Shown here: one piece after another, positions 15,453-23,129 of the stretch | Layout: the number at the start of each line of letters is the position of its first letter | Position numbering within the stretch: position 1 is the stretch's first letter | Assembly (NCBI RefSeq): GCF_036241575.1 | Contig: NZ_CP108455.1 | Coordinates: 5,273,501 to 5,337,500, forward strand | Direction of reading: 5' to 3' | DNA: 64,000 bases | Source of the DNA: Streptomyces sp. NBC_01267 | GTDB lineage: Bacteria > Actinomycetota > Actinomycetes > Streptomycetales > Streptomycetaceae | Program-made: the position numbers and the translations under genes | The notes under the pieces: generated by a model | Told to the model about the DNA's origin: nothing | Seen by the model: only the letters and a program-made list of their open reading frames with translations | Databases searched by the model: none

Positions 15453-15710
15453 TCAGACGCCGAGCGCCTGCTTGACCTGGGCAAGGCTCGGGTTCGTCAT
15501 GACGACCTCGGAGCCCCCCTGGGCGGGAACTACCAGAACCGTCGGCACGGTCTGGTTGCCACCGTTCGCCTTCTCGACGAAGGCCGCGGAGTCGGCGTCG
15601 TGCTCGATGTTGACCTCGGTGTAGGCAATGCCCTCGCGGTCCATCTGGCCCTTCAGCCGACGGCAGTAGCCGCACCACGTGGTGCTGTACATCGTCACAG
15701 TGCCCGGCAT
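15453..15710 (-). CDS. mrx1: Mycoredoxin (mycothiol-dependent glutaredoxin)
   Basis: 85-aa thioredoxin-fold oxidoreductase that reduces mixed disulfides between proteins and mycothiol in the cytosol. The active site is WCGYC near the N-terminus; the cis-Pro motif TVPTV and the C-terminal helix TNPSLAQVKQALG complete the fold. ATG 15710 has AGAGG about 8 bases upstream. It diverges from uvrD2, as is typical in actinobacteria. A perfect SigR-type promoter lies about 110 bases upstream, and a strong hairpin (15785-15803) falls in the leader. Together with sigR-rsrA at 56659 this indicates thiol-stress control. Confidence 0.92.
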   Translation of the reverse strand: MPGTVTMYSTTWCGYCRRLKGQMDREGIAYTEVNIEHDADSAAFVEKANGGNQTVPTVLVVPAQGGSEVVMTNPSLAQVKQALGV

Positions 15711-15819
15711 TTCTCGCGCTCCTCTGCTGCTTCGCCTGCGGCTCTCGTCGCCCCACGGCTCGCTATGTCTCGGTATGTGGAGATCCCGGGGCCAGGCCCC
15801 GGGACGTCGCACCGGCTAG

Positions 15820-15845
15820 AACGTACGTGACCTGGCCACCATTCC
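15820..15845 (-). promoter_or_regulatory. SigR-dependent promoter of the mycoredoxin gene
   Basis: The minus strand has GGAAT (complement of 15841-15845; GGGAAT with one more base), exactly 18 bases, then GTT (complement of 15820-15822). That is the consensus for the thiol-stress sigma factor SigR (GGAAT-N18-GTT). Transcription would start near 15812, about 100 bases before the mycoredoxin start. Confidence 0.85.
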
Positions 15846-15891
15846 CGTGGACGGACGACTGCCCGCATTAGTACGACTACCGCTCGTCCCC

Positions 15892-15900
15892 TGTGGACAA
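15892..15900 (-). promoter_or_regulatory. DnaA-box-like 9-mer upstream of uvrD2
   Basis: TGTGGACAA is the complement of TTGTCCACA, the preferred Streptomyces DnaA box. It lies 40 bases before the uvrD2 start, close to an ATTAGTAC octamer (near 15868) that also occurs beside the second box at 22301. One isolated box can occur by chance. Confidence 0.4.
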
Positions 15901-15939
15901 CTGACCCGGCCGTCTCGTGAGACCTGGCAGCATGGCGGG

Positions 15940-18117
15940 GTGACAGCAGCAACGCACTCCTCCCTCTTCCCACAGGTCCCGGACTCTGCCGACGCGGTGC
16001 TCGACGGGCTCGACCCCGAGCAGCGCGCGGTCGCCACGGCCCTGCACGGGCCGGTGTGCGTACTGGCAGGGGCCGGTACGGGCAAGACCCGCGCCATCAC
16101 GCACCGCATCGCCTACGGGGTGCGTGCGGGGATACTGCAGCCTTCCACCGTGCTCGCCGTCACCTTCACCAACCGTGCGGCGGGCGAGATGCGCGGTCGG
16201 CTGCGCCAGCTCGGCGCGGGCGGTGTCCAGGCGCGGACGTTCCACTCGGCGGCCCTCCGTCAGCTCCAGTTCTTCTGGCCGAAGGCGGTCGGTGGCGAGG
16301 TGCCCCGGCTCGTCGAGCGCAAGATCCAGCTGGTCGCGGAGGCCGCGGCACGTTGCGGTGTCCGGCTCGACCGCAATGAGCTGCGGGACGTGACGGGCGA
16401 GATCGAGTGGTCCAAGGTCACCCAGACCGTGCCGGCCGACTACCCGGCGGCGATCGCGAAGTCCGCCCGCGACGCCCCTCGCAACCCGGCCGAGATCTCC
16501 CAGGTCTACGCGATGTACGAGCAGCTGAAGCGCGACCGGGGAGTGATCGATTTCGAGGACGTGCTGCTGCTGACCGTGGGCATCCTCCAGGACCGGCACG
16601 ACATCGCCGACCGGATCCGCAGCCAGTACCAGCACTTCGTGGTGGACGAGTACCAGGACGTCAGCCCGCTCCAGCAGCGGCTGCTGGATCTGTGGCTCGG
16701 CGACCGGGACGACCTGTGCGTGGTGGGCGACGCCAGTCAGACGATCTACTCCTTCACCGGCGCCACCCCGGACCACCTGCTGAACTTCCGCGTCCGCCAC
16801 CCGGAGGCGACGGTGGTGAAGCTGGTCCGCGACTACCGGTCCACCCCCCAGGTCGTCCACCTGGCGAACGGCCTGCTGGCCCAGGCATCCGGCCGGGCGG
16901 CCGAGCACCGGCTGGAGCTGATCTCCCAGCGCGGTCCGGGCCCCGAGCCCACCTACACGGAGTACGGGGACGAGCCCACCGAGGCCGAGAGCACCGCCCG
17001 CCGGATCCGCGACCTCATCGCGGCGGGCGTCCCCGCGTCGGAGATCGCCGTCCTGTACCGGATCAACGCCCAGTCGGAGGTCTACGAGCAGGCGCTTGCC
17101 GATGCCGGGGTGCCCTATCAGCTGCGCGGCGCGGAGCGGTTCTTCGAGCGCCCCGAGGTGCGGGAGGCCGGTGTCGCCCTGCGCGGGGCCGCGCGGGCCG
17201 GTGGCAACGACTCGCTGCTCGACGACGCCGTGGACCTGCCGTCCCAGGTGCGGGCGGTGCTCGGCACCAAGGGCTGGCGGGCCGAAGCCCCGGCGGGGTC
17301 CGGAGCGGTCAGGGACCGCTGGGAGTCGCTGGCCGCACTGGTGCGTCTGGCCGAGGACTTCGCCAGGGCCCGGGAGGGGGCCACCCTCTCGGACCTGGTC
17401 GCGGAGCTGGACGAGCGGGCGGCGGCGCAGCACGCCCCGACCATCGAGGGGGTCACGCTCGCCTCGCTGCATTCGGCGAAGGGGCTGGAGTGGGACGCGG
17501 TGTTCCTGGTCGGGCTCACCGAGGGCATGATGCCGATCACTTATGCCAAGACCGACGAACAGGTCGAGGAGGAGCGCCGCCTGCTGTACGTGGGAGTCAC
17601 GCGGGCCCGGCTGCATCTCTCGCTCTCCTGGGCGGTGTCCCGGTCGCCCGGCGGCCGGGCCTCCCGACGGCCCAGCCGCTTCCTGAACGGCCTGCGGCCG
17701 GGCTCGGCCGCCACGGGTCCGCGTCTCGGAGCCGGTGGTACGGGCGGGATCGAGCGGGGCGGTGCCGTCCGCCGCAAACGGCGCGGGCCCGTTCAGTGCC
17801 GGGTGTGCGGCAAGACGCTGACCGACGGCGGTGAGATGAAGCTGATGCGCTGCGAGGACTGCCCGTCGGACATGGACGAGGCGCTGTACGAGCGGCTGCA
17901 CGCGTGGCGTGCGGTCCAGGCGAAGGTGACCGGCCAGCCCGCGTTTTGCGTGTTCACCGACAAGACGCTGATGGCCATCGCGGAGGCTGTTCCCTCCACC
18001 GAGGGCGAGCTGACGGGCATCGCCGGTGTCGGCGCCCGGAAAATCGCGCGGTTCGGGTCCGATGTGCTGACGATCTGTGCAGGCCAGGAGCTTGCGGGCG
18101 ACGACGGGGAAGACTGA
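15940..18117 (+). CDS. uvrD2: UvrD2-type DNA helicase with tetracysteine and HRDC domains
   Basis: 725-aa superfamily 1 DNA helicase for repair or replication. Motifs: LAGAGTGKTRAITHR (Walker A), VVDEYQDVSPLQQR (II), VGDASQTIYSFTGA (III), LHSAKGLEWD (V) and RRLLYVGVTRAR (VI). After the motor come a four-cysteine element (CRVCGK ... CEDC, about residues 620-650) and an HRDC domain (about 650-720, TGIAGVGARKIARFG). This tail order defines the actinobacterial UvrD2 class. GTG 15940 is used; the residues before it look like non-coding sequence. Divergent from mycoredoxin, followed by the wblC leader. Confidence 0.95.
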   Translation: MTAATHSSLFPQVPDSADAVLDGLDPEQRAVATALHGPVCVLAGAGTGKTRAITHRIAYGVRAGILQPSTVLAVTFTNRAAGEMRGRLRQLGAGGVQARTFHSAALRQLQFFWPKAVGGEVPRLVERKIQLVAEAAARCGVRLDRNELRDVTGEIEWSKVTQTVPADYPAAIAKSARDAPRNPAEISQVYAMYEQLKRDRGVIDFEDVLLLTVGILQDRHDIADRIRSQYQHFVVDEYQDVSPLQQRLLDLWLGDRDDLCVVGDASQTIYSFTGATPDHLLNFRVRHPEATVVKLVRDYRSTPQVVHLANGLLAQASGRAAEHRLELISQRGPGPEPTYTEYGDEPTEAESTARRIRDLIAAGVPASEIAVLYRINAQSEVYEQALADAGVPYQLRGAERFFERPEVREAGVALRGAARAGGNDSLLDDAVDLPSQVRAVLGTKGWRAEAPAGSGAVRDRWESLAALVRLAEDFARAREGATLSDLVAELDERAAAQHAPTIEGVTLASLHSAKGLEWDAVFLVGLTEGMMPITYAKTDEQVEEERRLLYVGVTRARLHLSLSWAVSRSPGGRASRRPSRFLNGLRPGSAATGPRLGAGGTGGIERGGAVRRKRRGPVQCRVCGKTLTDGGEMKLMRCEDCPSDMDEALYERLHAWRAVQAKVTGQPAFCVFTDKTLMAIAEAVPSTEGELTGIAGVGARKIARFGSDVLTICAGQELAGDDGED

Positions 18118-18130
18118 CCGAAACTCGTTG

Positions 18131-18170
18131 AAAAAATAGTTTGCGCCCGCCCCTGGAACCCCCTTAGGTT
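18131..18170 (+). promoter_or_regulatory. WhiB7/WblC-type promoter for the wblC leader
   Basis: An AT-only-rich block (AAAAAATAG, 18131-18139) directly precedes -35 TTGCGC (18141-18146). An 18-base spacer leads to -10 TAGGTT (18165-18170). An AT patch beside the -35 is the mark of promoters activated by WhiB7/WblC, including its own. In this GC-rich genome the A-run is striking. The start would lie near 18177, giving a leader of about 550 bases. Confidence 0.8.
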
Positions 18171-18292
18171 CTTAACCACGGGAACAGCGACTTCTCTGAA
18201 GCCCTGAATCCGTGCTGTACTTGACCCCATATACGAATGGGACGAGGCCCCCGGGCCTTGAGTCCCCGAGACGCCGAGAGGAGGCGAGACCA

Positions 18293-18598
18293 GTGGCAAG
18301 CATGACGAACTTCACCAAAATGACCGACCGCTCGGTCGTCGCCACCTGCCTGCTCGGCTCCTCGCTCCGTGGGACCGGTCTGTCCGGCATGTCTGCCGCC
18401 AGCCCTGCCTCCCTGGCGAGCCTCCCCATTCGGGATCTCAATGAGCGACCGACCCAGGCACCGGAAGCAGCAGTAGCAATCGCGGGGATCAAGTCCTATG
18501 CGTTTGCGGCAACCGGTGCCGGATTCGGACAGCAGGCAACGCAGCATCACACGATGTGGGCCTTCCGTGGGCTCGAACCCTGGAGTGATCCAGTCTGA
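18293..18598 (+). CDS. Leader ORF upstream of wblC (attenuation uORF)
   Basis: A GTG start at 18293 stands 8 bases after a perfect AGGAGG (18279-18284), the best ribosome site in the area. The 101-codon frame begins VASMTNFTKMTDRS and ends near WAFRGLEPWSDPV, without a recognisable domain. It stops 24 bases before a terminator hairpin that precedes wblC. whiB7/wblC genes are known to be controlled by leader translation: ribosome stalling by antibiotics prevents terminator formation. The peptide probably matters through its translation, not as a product. An in-frame ATG at 18302 could also be used. Confidence 0.65.
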   Translation: MASMTNFTKMTDRSVVATCLLGSSLRGTGLSGMSAASPASLASLPIRDLNERPTQAPEAAVAIAGIKSYAFAATGAGFGQQATQHHTMWAFRGLEPWSDPV

Positions 18599-18622
18599 TT
18601 CAGCATCAGGCAGGCGCCTTCA

Positions 18623-18662
18623 GGGCCGCGGAACCCCACCCGGGATCCGCGGCCCTTTTGTT
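18623..18662 (+). terminator. Attenuator terminator in the wblC leader
   Basis: A 10-bp perfect stem (GGGCCGCGGA at 18623-18632 with TCCGCGGCCC at 18646-18655), a 13-base loop and TTTTGTTTG form a textbook intrinsic terminator. It lies 75 bases before the wblC start and 24 bases after the leader ORF, so it would stop most transcripts unless leader translation is disturbed. Confidence 0.9.
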
Positions 18663-18729
18663 TGTACTGGGCCACCAGACGACCTTCGGTCAAACAGACC
18701 GGAACGACCAGACGAGGAATGAAATCACC

Positions 18730-19098
18730 GTGCAAATCGAAGCGCACGCCCCGTCCGTACCGCCCTCGCAGACACTCCCGCCCCCTGATGCCCCGGAGGA
18801 CCCCACCGTGTTCCCGCTCACTGCCCTGACCGAGCTCGACGACGCCATCGAGAACCTCGATCTGCCCGTGCCGTGCCGTGCCTACGACCCGGAGGTCTTC
18901 TTCGCGGAGACCCCGGCCGATGTCGAGTACGCCAAGTCGCTCTGCCGCACCTGCCCGCTGGTGGAGGCCTGCCTCGCCGGTGCCAAGGACCGTCGTGAGC
19001 CGTGGGGCGTCTGGGGTGGCGAGCTCTTCGTCCAGGGTGTCGTCGTTGCCCGCAAGCGCCCGCGTGGCCGTCCGCGCAAGAACCCGGTCGCGGCATGA
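18730..19098 (+). CDS. wblC: WblC/WhiB7 antibiotic-response regulator
   Basis: 122-aa iron-sulfur transcription factor that partners the main sigma factor and activates intrinsic antibiotic-resistance genes. Four cluster cysteines are visible (VPCRAYD, then CRTCPLVEAC), followed by the GVWGGE turn. The C-terminal RPRGRPRKNP is an AT-hook, the feature that marks WhiB7/WblC among Wbl proteins. GTG 18730 follows GAGGA at 18714-18718. Its position between uvrD2 and an ABC1 kinase matches whiB7 in mycobacteria. Controlled by the promoter at 18131, the leader ORF and the attenuator. Confidence 0.96.
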   Translation: MQIEAHAPSVPPSQTLPPPDAPEDPTVFPLTALTELDDAIENLDLPVPCRAYDPEVFFAETPADVEYAKSLCRTCPLVEACLAGAKDRREPWGVWGGELFVQGVVVARKRPRGRPRKNPVAA

Positions 19099-19424
19099 AA
19101 CTCATCGGCCCCGGAACGATTGACCGCCCCCACACGCACGATCCCCAGAAGCAGGACCCGATGATCTCCTCCACCAGTGAGCCGTCCGGCTCCGCAACCC
19201 CAGTCGTCACCACCATCGCCGCGACCGCGTCGCGTCAGAACAGGACCCGCGAGATGCAACTCATCCCAGAAGCCTTGGCTCGTGCTCATATGCACCAGCG
19301 CCATAGGGAGGTCGAGATGGAGCGCCAAGCGCTGCGCCTGGCCGCCGCCCGGAGGATGCAACGCCGCGCCGAGCGCGCGTCGTTGCGCGCCCGCCGTGCG
19401 CTTGCCATGGCTGTCATGCAGTAA
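19095..19424 (+). CDS. Small basic protein translationally coupled to wblC
   Basis: 109-aa protein of unknown function. ATG 19095 overlaps the wblC stop (ATGA), so it should be co-translated and co-induced. The first 50 residues are Ser/Thr/Pro-rich and probably disordered. The rest (about 55-109) is a long Arg/Ala/Gln-rich amphipathic helix (RHREVEMERQALRLAAARR) typical of nucleic-acid or ribosome binding, but no family is recognised. A terminator follows. Confidence 0.65.
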   Translation: MKLIGPGTIDRPHTHDPQKQDPMISSTSEPSGSATPVVTTIAATASRQNRTREMQLIPEALARAHMHQRHREVEMERQALRLAAARRMQRRAERASLRARRALAMAVMQ

Positions 19425-19508
19425 GGAACGCAGAAATAGCAGGAGTAGCGGTCGGGCTGTGACAGCCAGGGCCGTGCCGCTGGAGCAGGCGGCGCTTCGA
19501 AGAGGGCA

Positions 19509-19540
19509 GCGGGGGCCGGTCGACTTGGACCGGCCCCCGC
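19509..19540. terminator. Hairpin between convergent genes
   Basis: A 13-bp perfect GC stem (19509-19521 with 19528-19540) and a 6-base loop GACTTG lie between the wblC unit and the ABC1-kinase gene. No T-run follows on either strand, so it probably acts as a bidirectional, GC-type actinobacterial terminator. Confidence 0.7.
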
Positions 19541-19547
19541 GGTGTGT

Positions 19548-21011
19548 TCAGGCGTGTGCCTCGGCGGGAGGCAGTTCCTCCTCCTCGGCCTCCGGCAGGA
19601 AGCCCGGCATCCACGCTTCGAGTTCGTCCCGGAGCCGCACGGTGGCGCCCAGTTGGCAGAGGACCCCGATGGTGCTCAGCGTTACCCGGTGAATCAGCAG
19701 GTAGGACGGTGGGAGATTGAGCTGCTTGCCCAGCTGATGGGCGGGGGACCGGGGATCGGCGATCCTGGCGGCCTGCGCCCGCATCCAGCCCCGGCTGAAG
19801 GTGAACTCGTCGACCTGCAACGGCTCGATGATCGGCAGTAGGTAATCCAGTACCGCTTCCGGGTCGAGGTCGATGGACTCCTTGACGAAGCCCTCCTCGC
19901 AGAGCAGTTCGTAGACTGCTGCGGCCTCGCCGTCGATGGCCATCCGCAGTGAGTAGCCGATCGTGCTCGGCAGCCCGCCGGGCAGCCGGTCCACGGTCCC
20001 GAAATCCAGCACGCCCAGTCGCCATCGCGCGGCGCTTCCCGCCTCCGCCACCCCTTCCGGGCCGGCCGAGCCCGCACCGGATACATCCTGTATGTCCGGC
20101 ATGCCCTGTGGGCTTTGCGTGTCGTGCATGCCCTCGGGGGGCAGCAGCCGGAAGTTGCCCGGGTGCGGGTCGGCGTGCAGGAGTCCGGTGCGGGCGGGGC
20201 CGGAGAAAAGGAAGCGGGCGAGCAACTGACCTGCTCTGTCGCGCTGTTCGGCTGTGCCGTCGGTGATCACGTCGGCGAGCGGGATCCCACCCATCCACTC
20301 GGTCACGAGCACCTGATCGCTCTCGTGCACCACGTCGGGCACCATCACATCGGGGTCACCCGCGAACTCCGCCGCGTGCTCGCGCTGTGCCTGTGCTTCC
20401 AGTCCGTAGTCCAGCTCCTCGGACACCCGGTCGCGCAGCTCGGTGATGAGCGGCTTGATGTCCATGCCGGGGATGAGCGGCCCGAGCAACCGGGCGAAGC
20501 GGCTCAGCTGGGTGAGGTCCGACAGAAGGGCCTCGCCCGCTCCCGGGTACTGCACCTTGACGGCGACTCTGCGCCCGTCGTGCCACACGGCTCTGTGTAC
20601 CTGGCCGATGGAGGCGGCAGCGGACGGTTTGTCCTCGAACTCCATGAAGAGCTCGCGCCACTCCGCACCCAACTGCTCCTCCAGCACGGCATGGACCGTG
20701 CGCACCGGCATGGGCGGAGCGGATTCCTGGAGTTTGGTCAGCGCCGCCCGGTAGGGCCCGGCGACCTCCTCGGGCAGCGCGGATTCGAAGACGGAGAGGG
20801 CCTGCCCGAACTTCATGGCGCCGCCCTTGAGCTCGCCCAGAACCTTGAAGAGCTGCTCCGCGGTGCGCTGTTGCACCTCGCGCGCCACGATCTCAGCTGA
20901 TCTTCCGCCGATCCGCTTGCCCAGGCCCCAGGTGGCCCGGCCGGCGAAGCCGAGTGGGAGTGCCGCCAGCTTGGCGGTACGTGTGACCGCTTTCCGGGGA
21001 AGATCAGACAT
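19548..21011 (-). CDS. ABC1/AarF-UbiB-family atypical kinase
   Basis: 487-aa protein of the ABC1 (ADCK/UbiB) family. Family marks: KFGQAL (KxGQ helix), SAAASIGQVHRA (Ala-rich loop), VAVKVQYPG (catalytic Lys), HADPHPGN and LDFGTVD. A low-complexity insert of about 50 residues rich in Gly, Ala and Pro separates HPGN from the DFG. The start is ATG 21011 with GGAGGGG directly upstream; the ATG at 21023 lies inside that ribosome site. The mycobacterial homologue sits beside whiB7 and has been linked to macrolide response, so a role in resistance or membrane lipid metabolism is inferred only. Confidence 0.9.
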   Translation of the reverse strand: MSDLPRKAVTRTAKLAALPLGFAGRATWGLGKRIGGRSAEIVAREVQQRTAEQLFKVLGELKGGAMKFGQALSVFESALPEEVAGPYRAALTKLQESAPPMPVRTVHAVLEEQLGAEWRELFMEFEDKPSAAASIGQVHRAVWHDGRRVAVKVQYPGAGEALLSDLTQLSRFARLLGPLIPGMDIKPLITELRDRVSEELDYGLEAQAQREHAAEFAGDPDVMVPDVVHESDQVLVTEWMGGIPLADVITDGTAEQRDRAGQLLARFLFSGPARTGLLHADPHPGNFRLLPPEGMHDTQSPQGMPDIQDVSGAGSAGPEGVAEAGSAARWRLGVLDFGTVDRLPGGLPSTIGYSLRMAIDGEAAAVYELLCEEGFVKESIDLDPEAVLDYLLPIIEPLQVDEFTFSRGWMRAQAARIADPRSPAHQLGKQLNLPPSYLLIHRVTLSTIGVLCQLGATVRLRDELEAWMPGFLPEAEEEELPPAEAHA

Positions 21012-21049
21012 GCGCCCCTCCAAATCCCAGACTGCCGTGGAGCGTACGG

Positions 21050-22195
21050 TTACCCGGCCATTGTGTCGTGCGGAGCCCCGGCCCCCGAGGCGTACTCCCC
21101 TTCAGTGTGCCCACCCGCACCGCAGGGGCAGTCGGGGTGGGGTGCGATACGGGCCGAGCGCCAGTCGAGCAGGGGCAGGGACGTCTCCCACCGGGCGCCG
21201 GTACTGGCCGGGAGTTCGCCGTCGAGGAACGTCAGCGCGTGTGCCGCGGCCAGCCCCGCGACGGTCGTTGCCAGCCCGAGATCGCAGGCAGGCACGGGTC
21301 CGCGCCGGCCGGAGCGCCACTGCGCGACCATGCGTGGCCACCCGGGATCGCGCTCCGCCCGGCGCAGCTCCAGACACCCCGGGCAGGCCGTACCTCCCGG
21401 CAGGACCAGCGGCCCGACCATGCCCGTCCCTTCCAGGACGCCCGCATAGAGGTGGGGTGTCCCCGTCGCGATCCAGTCCGCCGCGCGTGCCGAGTCGGGG
21501 ACATAGGCATCGAGTCCGTCCCGCGGGGCGACGACGACCAGTGACAGGCCGGGACCGCCGTCGGCGCTGCGTGGTGTGGCCGCCGACGCTCGCGGTGGCG
21601 GGGCGGGGGCGACACGCCGGACCAGCTGACCGGCCGCCGAAGCTCTTCGCTCCCCGACAGCCTTGGCGGGGAGGCCGCCCGGGGCGATGTCCCACGGTTC
21701 GACGCAGCCGCCGTCGAGCACCTCGACCTGTCCCACTCCGGAGGCCGAGAGCAGGGCCGCGACGGTGGCTCCGACCCGGCCCGCGCCCCGCACCTGCACC
21801 CGGACAGCGCGTCGCGCGGCCAGCCGTACCGTCCCGCCGCCCGGCTCGGGATGGACGAGGGAGAGCGAGGCCAGATCCGGCCGGAGCCGCTCCGGCGTGC
21901 CGTTCCGATTCCGGGACGCACCGGCCGCCGCGGCATCGGCCGTCGCATCGTCGAGGAGGCCCGCCCGCGTCAACCGGGCGATCAGCTTGTCCACTTGGCC
22001 GTCGGGCAGCCGCATCGCGTGTGCCTCCTTGCGCAGCAGCTCCAGTCCGCGCGTACCGTCCAGGAGGTCGAGGAGGCAGCCCGTCGCGGGGTCGACCGGG
22101 TCGAGCACCACCGCCTGCGCAGGGGTCACTCCGAATTGGACGGCCTGCCGGTCCCGCCATGCGCGCCGCAGCGCGGGCTTCATCATCGGATGCAT
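21050..22195 (-). CDS. ThiF/E1-like adenylyltransferase-fold protein (cyclodehydratase-like)
   Basis: 381-aa protein. The N-terminal 110 residues resemble the winged-helix, leader-peptide-binding region of thiazole/oxazole cyclodehydratase partners (RDRQAVQFG, LIARLTRAGLL). A ThiF-type nucleotide fold follows, with VQVRGAGRVGA and EVLDGG. Cys pairs CPGC and CPCG near the C-terminus suggest a zinc site. No precursor peptide, YcaO or dehydrogenase gene is nearby. The gene is part of the conserved block (Rv3196-like position). Function unknown. Confidence 0.75.
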   Translation of the reverse strand: MHPMMKPALRRAWRDRQAVQFGVTPAQAVVLDPVDPATGCLLDLLDGTRGLELLRKEAHAMRLPDGQVDKLIARLTRAGLLDDATADAAAAGASRNRNGTPERLRPDLASLSLVHPEPGGGTVRLAARRAVRVQVRGAGRVGATVAALLSASGVGQVEVLDGGCVEPWDIAPGGLPAKAVGERRASAAGQLVRRVAPAPPPRASAATPRSADGGPGLSLVVVAPRDGLDAYVPDSARAADWIATGTPHLYAGVLEGTGMVGPLVLPGGTACPGCLELRRAERDPGWPRMVAQWRSGRRGPVPACDLGLATTVAGLAAAHALTFLDGELPASTGARWETSLPLLDWRSARIAPHPDCPCGAGGHTEGEYASGAGAPHDTMAG

Positions 22196-22300
22196 CGCAT
22201 ACCCCGTTTCCCGCCGTGTGCATCGGCGTGGTCGTCGCCCCGTCGGGAGCCCCCGTGGATGTGTTGCCAGAATGCCCGGTGCTCGCGGAGAGTGCCGAAA

Positions 22301-22309
22301 GTTATCCAC
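22301..22309 (+). promoter_or_regulatory. DnaA-box-like 9-mer
   Basis: TTATCCACA equals the strong E. coli DnaA box. It lies between the ThiF-like and metallopeptidase genes, followed 10 bases later by ATTAGTAC, the octamer also found beside the DnaA-box-like site at 15892. The surrounding bases (22290-22350) are locally AT-richer. Regulatory use is uncertain. Confidence 0.4.
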
Positions 22310-22414
22310 AGGGTTCGGGATTAGTACTTCAAATGCTGCACACTGCGGAATGGATCAAGCTCCGACCGTCCCGCACGCGGGACTTCACGCACTGACAGCG
22401 GGTAACGTCGTGGC

Positions 22415-23011
22415 GTGCCCGTCGACCCTCTGCACACCGCCGGAAGTCCACCGCGCAGCGCGAAGAGCCAGCCGCCCCGCGGTTCCGCGACGAGCGCGGT
22501 CGAGGTCCGAAGAAGCGCCCGGCGCAGCAGAACGGTTTCGGCGTACCGCGAGGGCGACCGCACCATCGTGCTCATCCCCGCCCGTATGTCGGAGGCGGAG
22601 GAGCGGCGTTGGGTGACGGTCATGCTCGACAAACTGGAGGCCCAGGAGAGCAAGCGCGTCCTCGGTGACACCGAGCTCGCGGAACGGGCGGAGAGGCTGT
22701 CCGACCAGTATTTCGGGGGCCGGGCGCGCCCCGATTCGGTGCGCTGGGTGACCAACCAGAACACCCGCTGGGGCTCGTGCACCCCCGCCGAAGGCAGTAT
22801 CCGCCTCTCGCACCGGCTGCAGGGCATGCCCGAGTACGTCGTCGACTACGTGCTGCTCCATGAGCTGGCGCATCTGCTGGTGCCCGGTCACGGTCCGCGT
22901 TTCTGGCGGCTCCTGGAGGCGTATCCGCGTACCGAGCGGGCCCGCGGCTATCTCGAAGGAGTGGTGGCCGCCGCCCGGCTGCCCCATCTGCCCGCCGCGC
23001 GCGACGAGTGA
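22415..23011 (+). CDS. YgjP/M48-type zinc metallopeptidase
   Basis: 198-aa protein. The first 40 residues are basic and low complexity. The rest is a YgjP-like (DUF45) metallopeptidase: NTRWGSCTP, SHRLQGMPEYVVDYVLLH, then HELAHLLVPGHGPRF, where HELAH supplies the zinc His pair and Glu and the later His the third ligand. No signal peptide, so cytosolic. GTG 22415 is the only start consistent with the frame. Natural substrate unknown. Confidence 0.88.
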   Translation: MPVDPLHTAGSPPRSAKSQPPRGSATSAVEVRRSARRSRTVSAYREGDRTIVLIPARMSEAEERRWVTVMLDKLEAQESKRVLGDTELAERAERLSDQYFGGRARPDSVRWVTNQNTRWGSCTPAEGSIRLSHRLQGMPEYVVDYVLLHELAHLLVPGHGPRFWRLLEAYPRTERARGYLEGVVAAARLPHLPAARDE

Positions 23012-23129
23012 CGCTGAGTGATTCTGTACCGGCTGCGTACCGGGTGGGCACCGGCTTGGCCGGATGTCGGTCTTTGCCGTTAGCCTGGCGCGACGGATTG
23101 CATTTCGGGACGGGGGACGGTCGTTACGT

